The notes below the pieces were generated by a model. It saw nothing but the letters and a program-made list of their open reading frames with translations, did not search any database and was not told where the DNA came from. A DNA stretch of 20,694 bases from a virus. The stretch covers positions 1 through 20,694 of IMG/VR virus record IMGVR_UViG_3300035180_000355. The stretch is one strand, 5' to 3'. Positions 1 through 7,402 of this stretch are shown one piece after another. The stretch's first letter is position 1. The number at the start of each line of letters is the position of its first letter. The translations under genes were made by a program, and so were the position numbers.

Positions 1-2
1 CT

Positions 3-176
3 GAGGGTTCTGTGTCAGTCTCGTTTGACTATGGCACCAGCGCCTCAGAACGTCGCGCCTTCTTTGCCCAAACCCGCTACGGCGCGATGTATTGGGCGGC
101 AACGCAGCAATACCGCACCGCATGCTACCTTCCGGGTGGGTGTGCATATTCCGGCGCAAGTCCATGGCAGCCGTGA
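3..176 (+). CDS. DUF4054-like head-tail adaptor, C-terminal part (5' end outside window)
   Basis: The reading frame starting at base 3 is open from the left edge and ends at TGA 174-176, giving 57 residues. The sequence runs through [17 protein letters not shown], then QTRYGAMYW and ends in [10 protein letters not shown] followed by a short tail. An aromatic-rich '[12 protein letters not shown]' stretch followed by a final tyrosine/proline/glycine segment is what I know from the C-terminus of DUF4054 family proteins, which sit next to the capsid genes of myophages and act as head-tail connector/adaptor subunits. Position fits: the next genes are tail-completion and neck proteins. The following gene starts inside it (13-base overlap), suggesting translational coupling. 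The start and most of the protein are missing, so length cannot be judged. A competing frame that is open from base 25 is a shadow: it has no family resemblance and runs through the next gene. Confidence 0.72.
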   Translation, partial: EGSVSVSFDYGTSASERRAFFAQTRYGAMYWAATQQYRTACYLPGGCAYSGASPWQP

Positions 177-697
177 CCGGAGGGAACAAGTTGGCCTCTC
201 GCCTGCAACAGATCGCCGCGAACCTGGCAAAGGCGACGACTGTGGAGGTCGGCTTTATGGCAGGCAGCACCGAACCGGATGGCACTCCGACGCCACTAGT
301 TGCCGCCCTGAACGAATACGGCACAAGAACCGCGCCTCCTCGGCCTTTCTTCCGAACGATGATTTCCAAGGAAAGCCATTCGTGGCCGGGGAATCTCGGA
401 AATGCGCTCAGGGCCAACGACTACGATGCGGCAAAAGCACTCGGTTTGCTTGGGCAAAATATCCAGGAACAACTACAGCTCTCTATTGCCGATCTGATGT
501 CGCCGGAATTGTCTCCGGTGACGGTTATGCTGCGTGGCATGCGCAGCAAAGGCGGCGCCAATTTCAAGGTGACCGGCAAGATTGTTGGCGAAGCTGCTCG
601 CCGCGTTGCCGAAGGCAAAACCAATTACGGGGCTTCCACAAAACCGCTAGTCGATACTGGCACGATGCTCCGATCTCCGACTTACCGTGTCAAATAA
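164..697 (+). CDS. HK97 gp10-like tail completion / minor tail protein
   Basis: A 177-residue protein starting [14 protein letters not shown]. Landmarks are [16 protein letters not shown] at about residues 33-48, an LNEYGT motif near 55 and PPRPFF just after. The order 'GNKL..L..IA / V.VGF..G...PDGT / .NE(Y/F)GT / PPRPFFR' is the hallmark of the HK97-gp10-like phage proteins that act at the head-tail interface or terminate the tail tube. I chose ATG 164 over the in-frame ATG 92 because the 24 extra residues lie inside the end of the upstream gene, are cysteine- and basic-rich and do not resemble the family, while [10 protein letters not shown] does. No strong ribosome site precedes 164, consistent with coupling to the upstream gene. 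Family assignment is good; the exact structural role (tail terminator versus minor tail) is inferred from gene order. Confidence 0.8.
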   Translation: MAAVTGGNKLASRLQQIAANLAKATTVEVGFMAGSTEPDGTPTPLVAALNEYGTRTAPPRPFFRTMISKESHSWPGNLGNALRANDYDAAKALGLLGQNIQEQLQLSIADLMSPELSPVTVMLRGMRSKGGANFKVTGKIVGEAARRVAEGKTNYGASTKPLVDTGTMLRSPTYRVK

Positions 698-709
698 TCG
701 AGGGGCCGC

Positions 710-1084
710 ATGAACCTGCATGCCATCGCTTCAGGAGCGGCAGCGGCCGTAAATCCTCGGGTGCCGCTGCAATTGCGAGTTTCCACTGGTAGCACGGTCG
801 GTGCCGACTTCAAGCCGGTCCCGACTTATGCTCCGGCAGTGACGGTTATGGGCCAGGTGCAGCCAATGACTTGGCGGGACCTCCAGATGACCGATGGTCT
901 GAATCTCCAAGGCACGCGTCGCGCAATCTATTTGGACGGCAATTTCGATGGCGTCGTGCGAGCATCTGCCAAGGGGGGCGATCTGATCACTGATCCCGCT
1001 GGCAACGTGTGGCTGGTCGCGATGGTGCTGGAAACCTGGCCTACCTGGTGCAAGGTCGCAGCAACGCTCCAGAATGGAGCCTGA
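710..1084 (+). CDS. Small neck / head-closure-like phage protein
   Basis: A 124-residue protein preceded by GAGGGG at 700-705, a good ribosome site five bases before ATG. It contains MGQVQPMTWRDLQMTDGLNL (about 46-65), an AIYLDGNFDGVVRA strand-rich block and a C-terminal block around DPAGNVWLVAMVLETWP and WCKVAATLQ. This pattern, with beta-strands and a closing 'W.VA.VLE.W..WC.V....Q.G', matches a protein of unknown function that I recall between the gp10-like and LIC_12616-like genes in myophages of this type. By position and size it is a head-closure (stopper) or neck candidate; no catalytic motif is visible. Function is inferred from synteny only. Confidence 0.62.
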   Translation: MNLHAIASGAAAAVNPRVPLQLRVSTGSTVGADFKPVPTYAPAVTVMGQVQPMTWRDLQMTDGLNLQGTRRAIYLDGNFDGVVRASAKGGDLITDPAGNVWLVAMVLETWPTWCKVAATLQNGA

Positions 1085-1089
1085 GACGC

Positions 1090-1827
1090 ATGCCAATGTT
1101 CGTCGCATCACCGACCGAGGCCAACGTGTTTGCCGCTCTGGGAGGCTTCTTGGCTGCTGTGTTGCCTGCTGGAACGCCCATCCGTCAGGGACAAGTTAGT
1201 CGTGTGGCTGAACCGACAGCGCCAGACTTTGTGATCATGTGGCCTTTGATGCGATCGCGCATTTCCACCAATGTTGACAGCTATATGGACGCAGTATTTA
1301 CCGGCTCGATTGCTGGCACGCAGCTGACTATTACTGCGGTCAACCCGGCATTCACTGGTCAGATTGCCGTTGGCAGTCGGATATTCGGCGTCGGAGTATC
1401 GGCAAACACTGTTGTTGTAGCGCTGGGATCTGGAACGGGCGGTATCGGCACATATACAGTGACGCCAAGCCAGACAGTCGGCAGTGGCACGTTGGCTGCT
1501 GGTATGGAAGCGCTAGCACAGGCAACGGAAATTGTTATCCAGATTGATGTGCATGGACCGAACAGTGCAGGAAATGCGCAGATCATCTCCACTGCATTTC
1601 GAGATGATTTCGCAGTTCAGCAGTTCGCGGCCACGGGGTTTGATGTGACGCCCCTTTATGCTGACGACCCTCGTCAGCTACCTTTCCAGAATGCAGAGCA
1701 GGCGTGGGAAGATCGCTGGGTCGTGGACGTTCACCTGCAAGCTAATATAGGTCTGACTGTGCCAATGGAGTTTGCCGGGATAGTAAATACCGGTATCGTC
1801 AACGTAGAGGCGGCATATCCCGCCTGA
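1090..1827 (+). CDS. LIC_12616-like phage neck/terminator protein with inserted beta module
   Basis: A 245-residue protein. I placed the start at ATG 1090 (MPMFVASPTEANVF) because an upstream in-frame ATG at 1009 lies inside the preceding gene; GGAG at 1075-1078 is nearby. N-terminal part: FAALGGFLAAVLP, GTPIRQGQVSRVAEP, DFVIMWPLMRSRISTNVDSY. C-terminal part: IQIDVHGPNSAGNAQIIS then FRDDFAVQQF, PLYADDPRQLPFQNAEQ and a final VVDVHLQANI strand. This layout is that of the LIC_12616/neck-terminator-like family preceding DUF3383 sheaths. Between the halves, residues about 70-138 form a separate Ser/Thr/Gly-rich module with LGSGTGGIGTYTVTPSQTV, related to modules in the sheath and baseplate J proteins of this window. 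Role in capping or joining the tail to the neck is inferred from the family and gene order. Confidence 0.75.
   Translation: MPMFVASPTEANVFAALGGFLAAVLPAGTPIRQGQVSRVAEPTAPDFVIMWPLMRSRISTNVDSYMDAVFTGSIAGTQLTITAVNPAFTGQIAVGSRIFGVGVSANTVVVALGSGTGGIGTYTVTPSQTVGSGTLAAGMEALAQATEIVIQIDVHGPNSAGNAQIISTAFRDDFAVQQFAATGFDVTPLYADDPRQLPFQNAEQAWEDRWVVDVHLQANIGLTVPMEFAGIVNTGIVNVEAAYPA
1297..1503 (+). other. Shared beta module, copy in neck protein
   Basis: Encodes roughly residues 70-138 of the neck protein: an IAGTQLTITAV strand, QIAVGSRIFGVGVSANT, then LGSGTGGIGTYTVTPSQTV. The order 'G..LTVT.V..G.(I/L).VGQ.I.G.GV.A.T.I...GTG.GG.GTYTV..SQ' recurs in the sheath gene (two copies) and the baseplate J gene (about three copies). 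It looks like a self-contained small beta-fold inserted in a loop; flanking family sequence continues on both sides. Confidence 0.7.
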
Positions 1828-1869
1828 TCTTGTCAGAAAGCCGTCCTTGCGCTCTCAGTGGAGAATCAC

Positions 1870-3816
1870 ATGACCTCGAGCATTCCCGCCTCGTATTTCG
1901 TCAATGTCCAGCCCAGTGTTCTGGCTGCCGAAAGTACGGGGCCTGCACTTAATGGCTTGCTGCTGACCAACGGCACGCGCGTGCCGATTGGCCAAGTGCT
2001 GTCATTCCCCAGTGCCTCATCTGTTGCAACATACTTCGGGGCGTCGTCGTCTGAGGCCGCGTTTGCCGCGCAGTATTTTGCGGGGGTAACTAATGCTAGC
2101 CAGCAACCCGGCGCGTTGCTGATCACACAATATCCGGAGACGGGAGCCGCCGCTTGGTTGCGTGGCGGATCTATCGCATCGTTGCCCCTGACTTCGCTGC
2201 AAGCGATCTCTGGCACGCTGAATGTCACGGTGGATGGCTACGTGCGCTCTGCGGCATCCGTTAATCTGTCCACCGCCACCAGCTTCAGCGCTGCTGCAGC
2301 GATTATTCAGACGGACTTGAATGCGACGTTGCCAGTCATTGGCACCAGCACGGCTAGCTCGATTGTGACGAATACGGCAACGCAGGCAACGATTAGCGGC
2401 AACATTCTCACTATCCCGAGTGGATCGACCGTTACGGGCATGTTCATCCCGGGACAAACCATCACTGGCGGGACGATCCTTGCCGGGACTACCATTACCG
2501 GATTTGGCACCGGCACCGGCGGCATCGGCACCTATACGGTGAGCGTGTCTCAGAACGTATCGGCAACGACGATTACCGGCAGCGGTGCCACTCTCACTGT
2601 GGGAGGCACCGTCACGGGCACCTGGGCGATCGGTCAGACCGTCACCGGTGGCTCTGTTGCCGCCAATACGCAAATCATTGGTCTGGGCACCGGCAAAGGC
2701 GGCGCCGGCACTTACTTTGTGAGCGTGGCGCAGACCGTTTCTAGTGCCGCGCTAAGCAGTGAGGCTACTCCCGTCGCAGTAACTTATGACACTGTCTCTG
2801 GGGCATTCCTGATCACGTCTGGCGTTGCGATCGGCGCGGCATCGTCGATCGCGTTTGCTTCAGGCACTGCGGCGGCGCCCCTGATGCTCACTCAGGCGAC
2901 GGGAGCGGTTACCAGCCAAGGCGCGGCACCAGCGACGCCTGCAACATTCATGCCCGCTGTAGTGGCGCAGACTAGTAACTGGGCGACTTTCACGACGCTC
3001 TGGGAGCCGTCGATCTCTGAAGCGCTCGCCTTCGCAGCATGGAATAGTTTGCAAAATAACCTTTTCGCCTACCTGGCATGGGATACTGACCCGACTGTTG
3101 TTGGCGCCCCTGGCGCTTTCACAGGTCTCGGCCAGCAGATTATTGCGGCAGGAGGTGGCAGCACGCATCTGATCTATTCGCCAAATAATCTTTCGGCCAC
3201 AGCCGCTTTTGTCATGGCATTTGCGGCATCGCTGGTGTTCACACAAACTAACGGGCGCGCAACGCTTGCCTATAAGTCGGCACCAAACCTTGTGCCAGAC
3301 GTCAGCGATTCGCTGTCCCTGTCGAACCTCATAGCCAATGGCTATAATGCCTATTGTGCGGTGGCAACGGCAAAGCAGCAGTCTAACTACTACTATCCGG
3401 GCCAGATCACGGGTTCTTTCTCGTGGTTTGACACTTATGCAAATCAGATCTGGCTCAACTTGAGTTTCCAGAGCGATATGCTACAACTGCTCACGCAGGT
3501 TCAGTCGATCCCTTACAATGCGGACGGAGATGCGCTCATTCGTGCCGCAGTGCAAGGCACGATCACGCAGGCGGCGAATTTCGGCATCTGCCGTGCCGGC
3601 GTGGCGCTTTCTCCGTCCCAGATTGCAGATGTCAACCTTGCGGCGGGCAAGGTTATCGCGCCGACGCTCGCAGCGCAGGGATGGTATCTGTTGTCCAATG
3701 CGGCGGGAACGGCGCCAAGTGTGCGGCAGGCGCGGGGATCGCCGCCATTCGAGTTCTGGTATGTGGACGGTGAGTCTGTGCAGACGTTGAATCTGCAATC
3801 GGTTGTCCTTCAGTAG
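1870..3816 (+). CDS. DUF3383-like contractile tail sheath protein
   Basis: A 648-residue protein starting MTSSIPASYFVNVQPSVLAA, directly preceded by GGAG (1860-1863); an in-frame GTG at 1858 is rejected because it would overlap this ribosome site. The N-terminus (FVNVQPSVLAA, GLLLTNGTRVPIG, FPSASSVATYFG, SSEAAFAAQYF) and C-terminus (PPFEFWYVDGESVQTLNLQS) match DUF3383 proteins, the sheath of myophages with this gene order. The centre holds NSLQNNLFAYLAWDTDP, STHLIYSPNN and SNYYYPGQITGSFSW, typical of the conserved sheath core. Family members I recall are near 500 residues; the excess is explained by about 128 Gly/Thr-rich residues (about 171-298) forming two tandem copies of the module also found in the neck and baseplate J proteins. 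Sheath subunits polymerise on the tube and contract at infection. It is followed directly by the tube gene, as expected. Confidence 0.88.
   Translation: MTSSIPASYFVNVQPSVLAAESTGPALNGLLLTNGTRVPIGQVLSFPSASSVATYFGASSSEAAFAAQYFAGVTNASQQPGALLITQYPETGAAAWLRGGSIASLPLTSLQAISGTLNVTVDGYVRSAASVNLSTATSFSAAAAIIQTDLNATLPVIGTSTASSIVTNTATQATISGNILTIPSGSTVTGMFIPGQTITGGTILAGTTITGFGTGTGGIGTYTVSVSQNVSATTITGSGATLTVGGTVTGTWAIGQTVTGGSVAANTQIIGLGTGKGGAGTYFVSVAQTVSSAALSSEATPVAVTYDTVSGAFLITSGVAIGAASSIAFASGTAAAPLMLTQATGAVTSQGAAPATPATFMPAVVAQTSNWATFTTLWEPSISEALAFAAWNSLQNNLFAYLAWDTDPTVVGAPGAFTGLGQQIIAAGGGSTHLIYSPNNLSATAAFVMAFAASLVFTQTNGRATLAYKSAPNLVPDVSDSLSLSNLIANGYNAYCAVATAKQQSNYYYPGQITGSFSWFDTYANQIWLNLSFQSDMLQLLTQVQSIPYNADGDALIRAAVQGTITQAANFGICRAGVALSPSQIADVNLAAGKVIAPTLAAQGWYLLSNAAGTAPSVRQARGSPPFEFWYVDGESVQTLNLQSVVLQ
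2380..2763 (+). repeat. Two tandem shared beta modules inside the sheath gene
   Basis: Two consecutive related segments: 2380-2574 with ISGNILTIPSGSTVTGMFIP, GGTILAGTTITGFGTG and GGIGTYTVSVSQNVS; and 2575-2763 with SGATLTVGGTVTGTWAIGQT, GSVAANTQIIGLGTG and GGAGTYFVSVAQTVS. They are homologous to each other and to the neck-protein module. Boundaries are approximate because the ends are low in complexity. In a sheath, an insertion of this size most plausibly sits on the outer surface. Confidence 0.72.
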
Positions 3817-3827
3817 GAGCACAGAAT

Positions 3828-4259
3828 ATGGCCACTATTACGTCTGCAAACAGCTCGTTCTTCCTGGCTATTGCCGGCTTATATGCGACTGCGCAGAAGA
3901 TCGTCGGATACTCGGCCGATGATGCCTTCACGGCTGACAGCGTGACCATCAAAGAGACGATGATGGGGATCGATGGGAAGCTGTCGGCCGGCTTTATCAA
4001 CGCTGAGTATCCAATGACAATTACTCTGCAAGCCGATAGCACTAGCGGAGCGATGTTTGATGCCTGGGCGGCGGCGGAGAAAGCCGCGCAGGACGTCTAT
4101 TTCGCCAACGGCGTCATCATCTATCCCAGCCTCGGCATGACCTACGTGCTCAATCGAGGTGTTCTGAAAACCTATCGGGCGTTGCCAGAGGCAAAGAAAG
4201 TGTTGCAGCCCAGGCAATTCGGTATCACCTGGGAAAGCATCTTCGGAGCGCCGATCTAA
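3828..4259 (+). CDS. DUF3277-like tail tube protein
   Basis: A 143-residue protein with GGAG (3816-3819 region) eight bases before ATG. Key stretches are MATITSANSSFFLAIAGLY, QKIVGYSADDAFTADSV, an ETMMGIDGKLSAGFINAEYP segment, MTITLQADSTSG and YPSLGMTYVLNRGVLKTY, ending PRQFGITWESIFG. The 'G.DG..SAG......MT(I/V)TLQA.S.....' core and small size are typical of DUF3277-type tube subunits that stack into the inner tail tube. Placement immediately after the sheath and before the frameshifted chaperone is the canonical order for contractile tails. The stop TAA overlaps the next start (TAATG). Confidence 0.85.
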   Translation: MATITSANSSFFLAIAGLYATAQKIVGYSADDAFTADSVTIKETMMGIDGKLSAGFINAEYPMTITLQADSTSGAMFDAWAAAEKAAQDVYFANGVIIYPSLGMTYVLNRGVLKTYRALPEAKKVLQPRQFGITWESIFGAPI

Positions 4260-4717
4260 TGCGCAAGGAAACTATAGTCACGATCAGTGCGGAAGGGCGC
4301 GACTTCGGCAAGGCGTTCTTCCTGCGCGAAATGTCTGCGGTGAGGGCGGAGAAATGGGCCACGCGGGCAATCCTCGCGCTCACGCGGTCCGGAATAAACA
4401 TTCCCGAAGACGTCGCCAAACAAGGGCTGGCCGCTGTTGCGGCCATTGGCCTTCATGCCTTGGCCGGCGTCCAATTCGCAGAGGCCGAGCCGCTTCTAGA
4501 CGAAATGATGCAGTGCGTGCAGATTATTCCCACGCCTTCGCGGCCGGAGGTAAAGCGTCCGCTGGTTGAGGATGATATTGAGGAAATCTCGACGCTGGTG
4601 ACGTTGCGTCGTGAGATCCTCGCGCTGCACATGGGTTTTTTGCCGCCCGCCGTCCGCTCAATATTCAGCAGGCCAGCGACGACGGGCGATTCGCCGAATA
4701 TCCAAACGTCCCCCTGA
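4259..4717 (+). CDS. Tail assembly chaperone, zero-frame product
   Basis: A 152-residue protein, MRKETIVTISAEGRDFGKAF, then FFLREMSAVRAEKWATRAIL, GINIPEDVAKQGLAAVA and a helical middle part ending LVTLRREILALHMGFL. The start 'strand - EGRD.GK.F.L.EM.A..AE.WA.RA' is characteristic of tail assembly chaperones of this phage type, which coat the tape measure protein before tube polymerisation. ATG overlaps the tube stop by one base. After residue 128 the zero frame continues only as a low-complexity 24-residue tail, whereas the -1 frame encodes a protein-like domain of 72 residues; the gene carries a slippery heptamer at this junction. The zero-frame protein thus corresponds to the shorter of two products, as with lambda G and GT or P2 E and E'. 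Confidence 0.83.
   Translation: MRKETIVTISAEGRDFGKAFFLREMSAVRAEKWATRAILALTRSGINIPEDVAKQGLAAVAAIGLHALAGVQFAEAEPLLDEMMQCVQIIPTPSRPEVKRPLVEDDIEEISTLVTLRREILALHMGFLPPAVRSIFSRPATTGDSPNIQTSP
4636..4642 (+). promoter_or_regulatory. Programmed -1 ribosomal frameshift slippery heptamer
   Basis: The zero-frame codons are GGT TTT TTG, forming T TTT TTG, a canonical X XXY YYZ heptamer. The overlapping G GGT TTT just before it also fits. The -1 frame is closed by a stop at 4612-4614 and opens only 21 bases before the heptamer, then stays open to 4858. Downstream, 4644-4654 can pair with 4678-4688 (ten of eleven pairs, one C/A mismatch). The spacer is only one base, shorter than usual, so the lower stem would have to be open when the ribosome is at the site. 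Confidence 0.8.
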
Positions 4718-4860
4718 CGATTGGCTGCGTCGTGTCTTCTCGACTAGCCACTCTGGCGGAGCTGGACGACGTATACGGTGCTGAGGCGATGTATATGCTG
4801 CTCGAAATAGCGGCCGTCGACGCACATAACCAGCGCATCGCGAGCAAAGTGACGGAGTAG
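4642..4860 (+). CDS. Tail assembly chaperone, -1 frameshift extension (T-like domain)
   Basis: Read in the -1 frame from 4642, this adds 72 residues to the first 128 residues of the chaperone, giving a 200-residue fusion ending at TAG 4858-4860. It contains GRFAEYPNVPLTIGCVVSSR and then LATLAELDDVYGAEAMYMLL and EIAAVDAHNQRIASK, a helical, charged sequence unlike a random frame and with no good start codon of its own in its first half. By analogy with GT and E' products, the extension would bind the tube protein while the shared N-terminus binds the tape measure. The TMP gene starts four bases after its stop, so the extension fills the otherwise unexplained 146-base gap between chaperone and tape measure. 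Confidence 0.8.
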   Translation, partial: AARRPLNIQQASDDGRFAEYPNVPLTIGCVVSSRLATLAELDDVYGAEAMYMLLEIAAVDAHNQRIASKVTE

Positions 4861-4863
4861 CCA

Positions 4864-6603
4864 ATGCCAACTGTGGTTGACTCCCTTCTCGTCGCTTTGT
4901 CGCTTGATTCATCGGCGTTTGTGAAGGGCCAGAAAGAAGCGCAGGAGAGTATGCGGAAGACGCGCGAAAGCGCGGATAAGACCGCAAAGGAGCTGCACGA
5001 AAAAGGCCAGCTTGGCGCGGAGTTCTTTGGCAAGATCCGAAGCAGCGCCATTGCTATGTTTTCCGTGTTTACCGCAGGAGTTGGCCTAAAGGATTTCATC
5101 CGCGATACCACGAGAACCAATCTGGCGCTAGGATATATGGCGACCAACCTAGGCGCTTCAGTTGAGAAACTGTCTGCGTGGCAGCAGATCGCCGAGCGGG
5201 CAGGCGGTAGTGCGGGCGACCTGACGCAATCGATGCAAGCCCTGGTCTCGCATTTTGAGACCATGAAGTTCGGACCTGATCCAGAAGCAGGCGCGCTTGG
5301 CTTCCTTGGCCTAACTCCAGACGATCTGCAACATGCCGACCGAGGGTTGATGAAGCTGGCGGCCACTGCTCAGCGTATGAGCGCGCCGGACTTCATGAAA
5401 TGGACGAGTCAAATTGGCATCGCGCCAAGCGTGGCCAATGTGCTGCGGCAAGGTCCGGCAGCCGTGCAGAAGATGCTCGACGAGCAGGAGAAGCTCGGTG
5501 TCCGGACGAAAGAAGAAACCGAAGCATCCAAACAACTCTATGACGCATGGATCGGGCTGACGCAGGTTTCTAGATCCCTTGGCAATGTTTTATTTGATCA
5601 TGTCGCCCCGGCGTTGACTGCGGTCTTGAATGCGCTTACAGGCCTCGGCAAGTTCTTTCTTAACCACAGGATGGCACTTGACTTTATAGGCGCCAGTATG
5701 GGCGCCATTTCGCTTGCGCTTGCAGTCACGAAAGTTGGAGCTGCGTTTATGTTCCTAGCGCGGGCGATCGGCCTGGCAGGGCCGGCGCTTGCTAGCACGG
5801 GGCTTGCCGGCGGCGCCGGCGCAGCAGCTGGCGGCGTGATGGGATCATTGTTGCGGTGGATGCCGTGGCTTGCTGGTCTCGCTGCGTTGTTTGCCCCGAC
5901 AAACAATACGCCGGATTCGGCAGAGGAACAGCGCATTCTTCACGGCGGGGCGCTAAGGCCGTCAAGCTCTGGTGGCGGTAATCTGTTTATCGGTTCCGCG
6001 CAGGGCGCTGAACTGCCATCTGCTCAGGGTGGCGACCTGTTGGCGCAAATCCGTAAGCGCGAAGGCTTTTCGCCGACGGCTTACTGGGACAACAAGCAGT
6101 GGTCGATCGGCTACGGAACGCGGGCATCATCCAGCACCGAGACGATCTCGCGCGAGGAAGCCGAGGCGAGATTGCGGCGGGAGGTGGCAAGCTCTTCTGC
6201 CACCGTCGATGCTCTTGCGCGCAGTTTCGGCCTCACGCTCAACAGCAACCAGCGCGAGGCGCTGACTGACTTTGCCTACAACTTGGGAGGAGGTGCGCTC
6301 CGCGGTTTACTCTCGCAGGCCAATGGGAACCTAGGCGTTATCCCGGGGCTGATGCAAGAATACAATCATGCTGGCGGACAAGTGAACGAAGGCCTAACTA
6401 TGCGGCGTCTGTGGGAAGGCCGACTATTTGCGACGCCAGCCCAATTTGCCGGGGCGAGTGGAGGCGGTGGCGCACAAACGACCAATATCGGCGTCATCAA
6501 TGTCCACACTCAGGCCACCGATGCTAGGGGCATCGCACGCGATATACGCCACGCACTCAACCGGTATAGCCTGGTGACGCAAGCAAACGCAGGACTCAGC
6601 TGA
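4864..6603 (+). CDS. Tape measure protein with C-terminal GH24 lysozyme domain
   Basis: A 579-residue protein preceded by GGAG (4854-4857). N-terminus VVDSLLVALSLDSSAFVKG is the usual tape-measure start ('L...L.LD...F..G'), followed by a heptad-rich helix (KGQKEAQESMRKTRESADKT). Residues about 270-345 are strongly hydrophobic and Ala/Gly-rich, as in the membrane-active part of other tape measures. From about residue 390 there is a GH24 (T4-type) lysozyme domain: KREGFSPTAYWDNKQWSIGYGT. Glu400 and Asp409 have the same spacing as T4 lysozyme Glu11 and Asp20; the Thr26 position is occupied by Ser414. The domain ends with MRRLWEGRLF near 513-522. The protein sets tail length and is expected to leave the tube at infection, where the lysozyme would open peptidoglycan. 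Its stop overlaps the next ATG (TGATG). Confidence 0.87.
   Translation: MPTVVDSLLVALSLDSSAFVKGQKEAQESMRKTRESADKTAKELHEKGQLGAEFFGKIRSSAIAMFSVFTAGVGLKDFIRDTTRTNLALGYMATNLGASVEKLSAWQQIAERAGGSAGDLTQSMQALVSHFETMKFGPDPEAGALGFLGLTPDDLQHADRGLMKLAATAQRMSAPDFMKWTSQIGIAPSVANVLRQGPAAVQKMLDEQEKLGVRTKEETEASKQLYDAWIGLTQVSRSLGNVLFDHVAPALTAVLNALTGLGKFFLNHRMALDFIGASMGAISLALAVTKVGAAFMFLARAIGLAGPALASTGLAGGAGAAAGGVMGSLLRWMPWLAGLAALFAPTNNTPDSAEEQRILHGGALRPSSSGGGNLFIGSAQGAELPSAQGGDLLAQIRKREGFSPTAYWDNKQWSIGYGTRASSSTETISREEAEARLRREVASSSATVDALARSFGLTLNSNQREALTDFAYNLGGGALRGLLSQANGNLGVIPGLMQEYNHAGGQVNEGLTMRRLWEGRLFATPAQFAGASGGGGAQTTNIGVINVHTQATDARGIARDIRHALNRYSLVTQANAGLS
6040..6438 (+). other. GH24 lysozyme domain within the tape measure gene
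   Basis: Domain span about residues 393-525 of the tape measure protein. Visible hallmarks are REGF (Glu400), AYWDN (Asp409), SIGYGTRAS, the SREEAEARLRREV helix, LNSNQREALTDFAYNLGGGA (the N..Q..AL..FA.N.G..A signature of GH24) and a closing RRLWEGRLF. All positions needed for activity are present except that Ser replaces the third catalytic-site Thr, a conservative change. Confidence 0.85.
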
Positions 6604-7397
6604 TGTCGTTCTCTCGGATTGCCTCGGGCGCAGCTCTGCTTACGTCAGATGCAGCATCAGTCCTGGCGATGTTCCATGGGCCAAAGTGGGGTATTTTCGC
6701 CCTCAATGGCCAGCCTGTTGTGACTGGATCAGTGATGGGCGTCTCGTATCGCAAAGAGTATCGCGTCGCCAGTTATCCGATTGAGGACGGAGGCTTCCGC
6801 AACTACAACAAAGTCGAAGGGCCTTATGAGGCGCGCGTTGTGTTTGCTGTTGACGGCTCCACGCCGCTGGGAGCCTATCTGACCGGCCCGGTGGCAAATG
6901 TTGCGAATCGTCATTCGGTGTTGCAGTCGATTGAGGCGGCATTGTCTGTTACCGATTTATTCGCCATTGTGACGCCAGAGTTTACTTATACCGCCGCCAA
7001 CATAGTTTACTTCGACTACGACAGAAGTTGGCGCGGGATGAGCAAGTCATCTTCAATGCTTTTGCTTGAAGTCGGCGCCCAGCAAATCCGCCTGGCTCCG
7101 CCTGGGGCATTCACTAATGCCACCGTAGCGGCCCCGAGTGGTGCTGATTCGCAGAATGCCGGCACTGTGCAGACGCAGAATCCGACAAAGGGCCAGCTGC
7201 CGCTAAGCTCTAATGATTCCGACGCACAATCGAAGGGAACAGTCACGGTCGGACCCGCGATCCCGACCGATATGGTGCCAGATGTTTACTCATACAGGCC
7301 GCCTCCGTCGGCTAGCTCATTTGGCAACCCGACTGACGAAGGACTTTTCGGCCCCTCTACAGTGGGACCTTCTGCTATCAATTTTGGGCAGATGTAG
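6603..7397 (+). CDS. Putative baseplate / tail-tube adaptor protein
   Basis: A 264-residue protein starting MSFSRIASGAALLTSDAASV and overlapping the tape measure stop by one base. It has a structured N-terminal two thirds with WGIFALNGQPVV, VMGVSYRKEYRVASYPIEDG, GFRNYNKVEGPYEARVVFAV and LFAIVTPEFTYTAANIVYFDYDR in separate blocks, and a Pro/Ser/Gln-rich C-terminal third from about residue 185. The 'YR.E..V..YP.E.G.F..YNK...P....V.....G' block is typical of the protein after the tape measure in contractile-tail phages with a DUF3383 sheath, and resembles small-tube-initiator (gp53/LysM-type adaptor) position. No enzymatic motif is evident. I regard a baseplate hub/adaptor role as likely from order, not proven by sequence. 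Confidence 0.65.
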   Translation: MSFSRIASGAALLTSDAASVLAMFHGPKWGIFALNGQPVVTGSVMGVSYRKEYRVASYPIEDGGFRNYNKVEGPYEARVVFAVDGSTPLGAYLTGPVANVANRHSVLQSIEAALSVTDLFAIVTPEFTYTAANIVYFDYDRSWRGMSKSSSMLLLEVGAQQIRLAPPGAFTNATVAAPSGADSQNAGTVQTQNPTKGQLPLSSNDSDAQSKGTVTVGPAIPTDMVPDVYSYRPPPSASSFGNPTDEGLFGPSTVGPSAINFGQM

Positions 7398-7402
7398 TCA
7401 TC

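Noticed and set aside
25-792. Long + strand reading frame of 255 codons at the left edge
   Set aside because: Arg/Gly-rich shadow frame; the overlapping frames give clear DUF4054-like and gp10-like proteins with coupled ends.
2017-2673. Minus-strand open frame opposite the sheath gene
   Set aside because: Mirror of the repetitive Gly/Thr-rich sheath insertion; Arg/Ser-rich product, no ribosome site, no family pattern.
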